Assembly (NCBI GenBank): GCA_044867925.1
Contig: JBIOVV010000074.1
Location: 1-8,777, forward strand
DNA length: 8,777 bases
DNA from: VRUE01 sp044867925
GTDB taxonomy: Bacteria > Actinomycetota > Thermoleophilia > Solirubrobacterales > 70-9
Direction: 5' to 3'
Below are positions 6,234-8,777 of this stretch, one piece after another; within the stretch, counting starts at the first letter, position 1; each line of letters starts with the position of its first letter. A program made the translations under genes and the position numbers. Below the pieces are notes generated by a model. That model had not been told where the DNA came from, made no database searches, and saw nothing but the letters and a program-made list of their open reading frames with translations.

Positions 6234-7083
6234 TGCCTCGGGTCTGTTCGTGCTGCTGGCGGGTGCCGCGGCCGGCGCCCTGATCGCCGTTGCGGCGCGG
6301 GAGGCCGCGTTCGCAAGCCCGGCCCTGAGCCGCTGGCTGCGCAAGGCGCTCGAGCCCCTGGCAAGGGCTCGCAGCGAGGGCTACTCGCCCTCGACGCCCG
6401 AGCGCCGCCGGATCGCCGCGATCGGCACGGTCGCCGCGATCGGCGTCGGCTGGTTTGCCGGCGGCACCGCGCTGGCGCTGCCGCTGGCCGTCGCCGGCCC
6501 GGCGCTCGCCACCTGGGCGATCGCGAGCCGGCGCAAGCGCTACCGGCGGGCGGTCGAGCGCTCGCTGCCCGACGTGGCGCTTGCCGTCGCCGATTCGCTT
6601 TCGGCGGGACGCTCGCTGCGCGCTTCTCTGACGGCGGCGGCGGGCTCGCTGGACGGCCCGCCGGCGGTCGAGCTCGCTCGCCTCGGCGCCGAGCTCGACC
6701 TCGGCGCTCCCACCGACACCGCGATCGCGGCATGGAGGAGACGAATGCGGTCTGCCCGCGTCGATGCTCTCGCGGCCGCCCTGCTGAGCCAGCGCCTCGC
6801 GGGCGGCGACCTCGCCGGACTGCTGCGCCGCTTCGCCGCGGGCGCGGCGGAGCGGGACCGGGCCGCCGAGGACGCCAGAGCGGCGACCGCGCAGGCTCGC
6901 TTCACCGGGCTCCTCGTCGTCGCGATGCCGACCGGCGGCGCCCTCTTCGCCGAGCTGCTGCAGCCTGGCTTCCTCGCGAAGCTGCTCAACGCCCCCGTCT
7001 CCGCCATGTTGCTGGCGCTTGCAATCTGCCTCCAGCTCGCGGGCTTCGTCGCGATCCGGCGCCTTTCGGGGGTGTTCGAGTGA
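6226..7083 (+). CDS. tadB: TadB-like inner-membrane platform protein (T2SSF domain)
   Basis: The product is 285 residues. Predicted membrane segments lie at about 7-24, one or two at 64-100, about 227-243 and about 257-277. Between them is a cytoplasmic T2SSF-type helical domain (about 105-226), with the characteristic SLPDVALAVADSLSAGRSLR (113-132) and GGDLAGLLRRFA (193-204). With TadC it forms the platform on which CpaF acts. ATG at 6226 has GAGG six nucleotides upstream and lies inside the end of cpaF. The gene order cpaF-tadB-tadC matches the conserved Tad arrangement. The TadB label rests on this position as well as on the domain. Confidence 0.88.
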   Translation: MADASGLFVLLAGAAAGALIAVAAREAAFASPALSRWLRKALEPLARARSEGYSPSTPERRRIAAIGTVAAIGVGWFAGGTALALPLAVAGPALATWAIASRRKRYRRAVERSLPDVALAVADSLSAGRSLRASLTAAAGSLDGPPAVELARLGAELDLGAPTDTAIAAWRRRMRSARVDALAAALLSQRLAGGDLAGLLRRFAAGAAERDRAAEDARAATAQARFTGLLVVAMPTGGALFAELLQPGFLAKLLNAPVSAMLLALAICLQLAGFVAIRRLSGVFE

Positions 7084-7898
7084 GTCCGGCCGGGGTCATC
7101 GCGGCGCTTGCCGCCGTCTTCGCGGCGGCTGCGACGCGCGAGTTGCTCGCCGGGGCGGCGGGCCCGCGGTGGGACGCTCGCCTTGGTAGAGGGGGACGGG
7201 CAGCGAAGGCAGCGCTGCGGCTGGGTCTGCCCGGCCGAATTGCCCGCGCCGGTCTCGAGGACCGCCTGCCGATCGCCGCGGTTCTGTCGGCCAAGCTCGC
7301 CGGGGTGGGCGGCGGCGCCTTGGTCGCCTTCGCCGTTGCCCCCGCCGCACCGGGCCGGGTCTCCCTGCTCGTTGCCGCGGGCCTGCCGGTGGCGGGATTC
7401 CTCGTCCCGGATGCCCTGCTCGAGCGGTGGGCACGCTTGCGCAACCGCCGCCTGCTGGGAGCCCTTCCGGACGCCTGCGACCTGCTTGCGGTGGGCGCGG
7501 CGTCCGGGCGTGGAACGGGCTCGGGCTTCGCCGAGATCGCGCGGATGGGCGAGGGGCCGCTTGCGGACGAGCTGCGGATGACGGCCGCCGAGCTCTCCTG
7601 CGGTCGGCCGCTCTCGGCCGCCTTGCGCTCTTTCCGCGCCCGCGTCCCCGGCAGTGAGATCGCCGCGCTCTGCGCCGCGATCGAGCGCTCGCGCCGCTAC
7701 GGCTCGCCGCTTGCCGAGCAGCTGCGCCGCCAGTCCGCCGCCCTGAGGCGCGACCAGCGCCGCGCCGTCGAGGAGCACGCCGCCCGCGCCGCCCCGAAGA
7801 TCCAGCTCGTCGTCGCCCTGATCCTGGTCCCCTCGGTCCTGCTGATGATCACCGCCGCCCTGATCGCCAACGCCGACGTCCTGCTCGGCGGCTTCTAG
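7080..7898 (+). CDS. tadC: TadC-like inner-membrane platform protein (T2SSF domain)
   Basis: The start is GTG at 7080, overlapping the tadB stop (GTGA). The frame is open further upstream only as a shadow through tadB. The 272-residue product has membrane segments at about 3-20, 67-88, 93-111 and 241-264. Its T2SSF-type cytoplasmic domain (about 125-240) includes LGALPDACDLLAVGAASGRG (126-145) and GSPLAEQLRRQ (208-218). The C-terminal helix ends in the typical hydrophobic run LVVALILVPSVLLMITAAL. It is the last gene of the operon; no pilin, TadE/F or prepilin peptidase gene follows. The stop is 3 bp from the stop of the convergent gene. Confidence 0.88.
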   Translation: MSPAGVIAALAAVFAAAATRELLAGAAGPRWDARLGRGGRAAKAALRLGLPGRIARAGLEDRLPIAAVLSAKLAGVGGGALVAFAVAPAAPGRVSLLVAAGLPVAGFLVPDALLERWARLRNRRLLGALPDACDLLAVGAASGRGTGSGFAEIARMGEGPLADELRMTAAELSCGRPLSAALRSFRARVPGSEIAALCAAIERSRRYGSPLAEQLRRQSAALRRDQRRAVEEHAARAAPKIQLVVALILVPSVLLMITAALIANADVLLGGF

Positions 7899-7901
7899 GT
7901 T

Positions 7902-8738
7902 TCAGGCGCTGGTTTCAAGGGCCTCCTCGCGCAGCCGCTGGGCGACCGAGGCTGTGGCGGCGCGGAGGAGGTCGAGGTCGGCGGCGGACTTCTTGTGGCC
8001 GTTGACGAAGCAGCAGAGGGTGCCGCCGACCAGCTCGAAGGCGAACTTCTTCGGTGCTTCCTCGCCGAGCCAGACGATGAAGGTAGGGGAGAAGAGACGG
8101 CGCAGCCAGACCTGGTCCTGCTCCTTGCCGGCGAAGATCTCGTAGCGCTCGCTCAGGGCCTCGCTCTCCAGCTTCACCCGCTCGGTCGAGCGGAAGGCGT
8201 CCTCGAGCTTCTCCAGCGAGCGCAGGCCGGACTTGCGGCGGCAGTAGAGCTCGGGGAGGTGGGCAACGCACTCGGGCACCTCGACCAGGCCGACGGTGTA
8301 GCGGTAGTAGTTGGTCTGACGGTTGCCCTCGCTGTCGGTGCTCTCGTCCTCGTAGGTGTAGAGGGCGAGGATGCCGTCGACGCCATCGGCCAGCGAGCCG
8401 GCCAGCATGCGCTCGGCGTAGCGGTCGTCGCCCTTGCGCAGCAGCGGCGTCGCCGGCGGCAGCGGCCCGCGACCGGAGAGTGCCATTCCGCTCTGGCCGG
8501 CGTAGACCGTGAAGAAGGCGTCCTCGGCCTTCGAGTCGGCGATCGCGAAGACGATCAGCAGTGAGAGGAGCAGCATCGCCACCGCCGCCCCGGCGCCGAT
8601 CGCCGCGCCGAGGTAGACGGCGGCGGCGATTCCGGCTACCAGGACGACGAAGGCAATGACGATCCAGGTCAGCGGCCTGCCGAGCAGGCGCTTGAAGTGG
8701 AAGCCGCGCAGGGCGTTGGCGTCGTCGGGAGCCTCCAT
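7902..8738 (-). CDS. Hypothetical membrane-anchored protein, two transmembrane helices
   Basis: I do not recognise this family by name. From ATG at 8738 the protein has 278 residues. A short charged N-terminus precedes two adjacent membrane helices (about 22-43 and 45-67) that form a hairpin. A soluble domain of about 210 residues follows, probably cytoplasmic given the basic residues (FKRLLGRP) before helix 1. The soluble part includes TVYAGQSGMALSG, LLRKGDDRYAER, the tyrosine-rich NYYRYTVGLVEVP and a WLGEEAPKKFAFELVGGTLCCFVNGHK segment (223-249) with two adjacent cysteines. The look is of a regular globular domain, faintly like other membrane-tethered proteins of unknown function. GTG at 8774 would add 12 residues and cannot be excluded. 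It converges on tadC. Confidence 0.8.
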   Translation of the reverse strand: MEAPDDANALRGFHFKRLLGRPLTWIVIAFVVLVAGIAAAVYLGAAIGAGAAVAMLLLSLLIVFAIADSKAEDAFFTVYAGQSGMALSGRGPLPPATPLLRKGDDRYAERMLAGSLADGVDGILALYTYEDESTDSEGNRQTNYYRYTVGLVEVPECVAHLPELYCRRKSGLRSLEKLEDAFRSTERVKLESEALSERYEIFAGKEQDQVWLRRLFSPTFIVWLGEEAPKKFAFELVGGTLCCFVNGHKKSAADLDLLRAATASVAQRLREEALETSA

Positions 8739-8755
8739 CGGCGTGTCTGAGCTTA

Positions 8756-8773
8756 TGGGGCCATATGGGCCCA
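8756..8773. promoter_or_regulatory. Operator-like palindrome upstream of the two-helix membrane protein gene
   Basis: This is an 18-bp near-palindrome centred on CATATG, with outer arms TGGGGC and GGCCCA that pair at all but one position. It lies 17 bp upstream of ATG at 8738 on the minus strand, in a promoter or leader position, and could be a dimeric regulator site. It may also be chance in GC-rich DNA. It would be coding if translation began at GTG 8774. Confidence 0.3.
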
Positions 8774-8777
8774 CAAG

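Noticed and set aside
4916..6733. 605-codon open frame on the minus strand
   Set aside because: It runs antisense to cpaB, cpaF and tadB, which have clear domain motifs, and its product is Ser/Arg/Pro-rich without any recognisable domain.
6732..7079. Upstream extension of the tadC reading frame
   Set aside because: It lies inside tadB and reads as Arg/Pro-rich shadow; GTG 7080 gives the expected N-terminal membrane helix.
8739..8774. GTG at 8774 as start of the two-helix membrane protein
   Set aside because: It would add GPYGPISSDTP-type residues translated through the near-palindrome, and almost no upstream sequence is available to support it. ATG at 8738 is simpler, though not proven.

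Overview
The window is a GC-rich, tightly packed bacterial segment. Start codons include GTG and TTG, neighbouring genes overlap, and there are no tRNA, rRNA, CRISPR or transposon sequences. The protein set (CpsB-type PHP phosphatase, PfkB sugar kinase, DUF192 protein, two-component pair, compact CpaB-CpaF-TadB-TadC locus) and the codon style suggest a high-GC actinobacterium, possibly the Thermoleophilia/Solirubrobacterales branch. The lineage is an inference from protein style and was not checked by a search.

Left part (1-2545). The window opens inside a gene whose end resembles the RecA-like core of transcription terminator Rho, but it stops early, before the part that holds the R-loop and arginine finger in normal Rho. 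Facing it is an unrecognised 155-residue acidic protein (259-726, minus). A 152-bp divergent spacer follows, then a CpsB/YwqE-type PHP-domain phosphoesterase (879-1610, plus). This converges on a PfkB-family sugar kinase (1607-2545, minus), and the two stop codons overlap in one CTAG.

Centre (2546-2652). The divergent spacer between the kinase and the next operon holds a 23-bp inverted repeat with a 5-nt loop and a single mismatched pair. This is the most conspicuous non-coding structure in the window.

Right part (2653-7898). Seven plus-strand genes form one apparent operon: DUF192 protein, OmpR/PhoB-type response regulator, small sensor-less histidine kinase, CpaB-like SAF-domain protein, CpaF secretion ATPase, TadB and TadC. 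Every junction is either an overlap of 4-8 nt or a gap of 3-7 nt. The last four genes are the motor and inner-membrane platform of a Tad (Flp-type) pilus or secretion system. The first three probably provide control and an accessory function. No pilin, TadE/F pseudopilin, prepilin peptidase or TadZ is present in the window.

The operon ends 3 bp from a convergent gene (7902-8738, minus) for an unrecognised protein with two membrane helices and a large soluble domain. All three convergent junctions in the window lack room for an intrinsic terminator. Nothing in the window is clearly a new biological system. The best leads are the two-component pair fused by overlap to the Tad operon, the long hairpin, and the truncated Rho-like protein.
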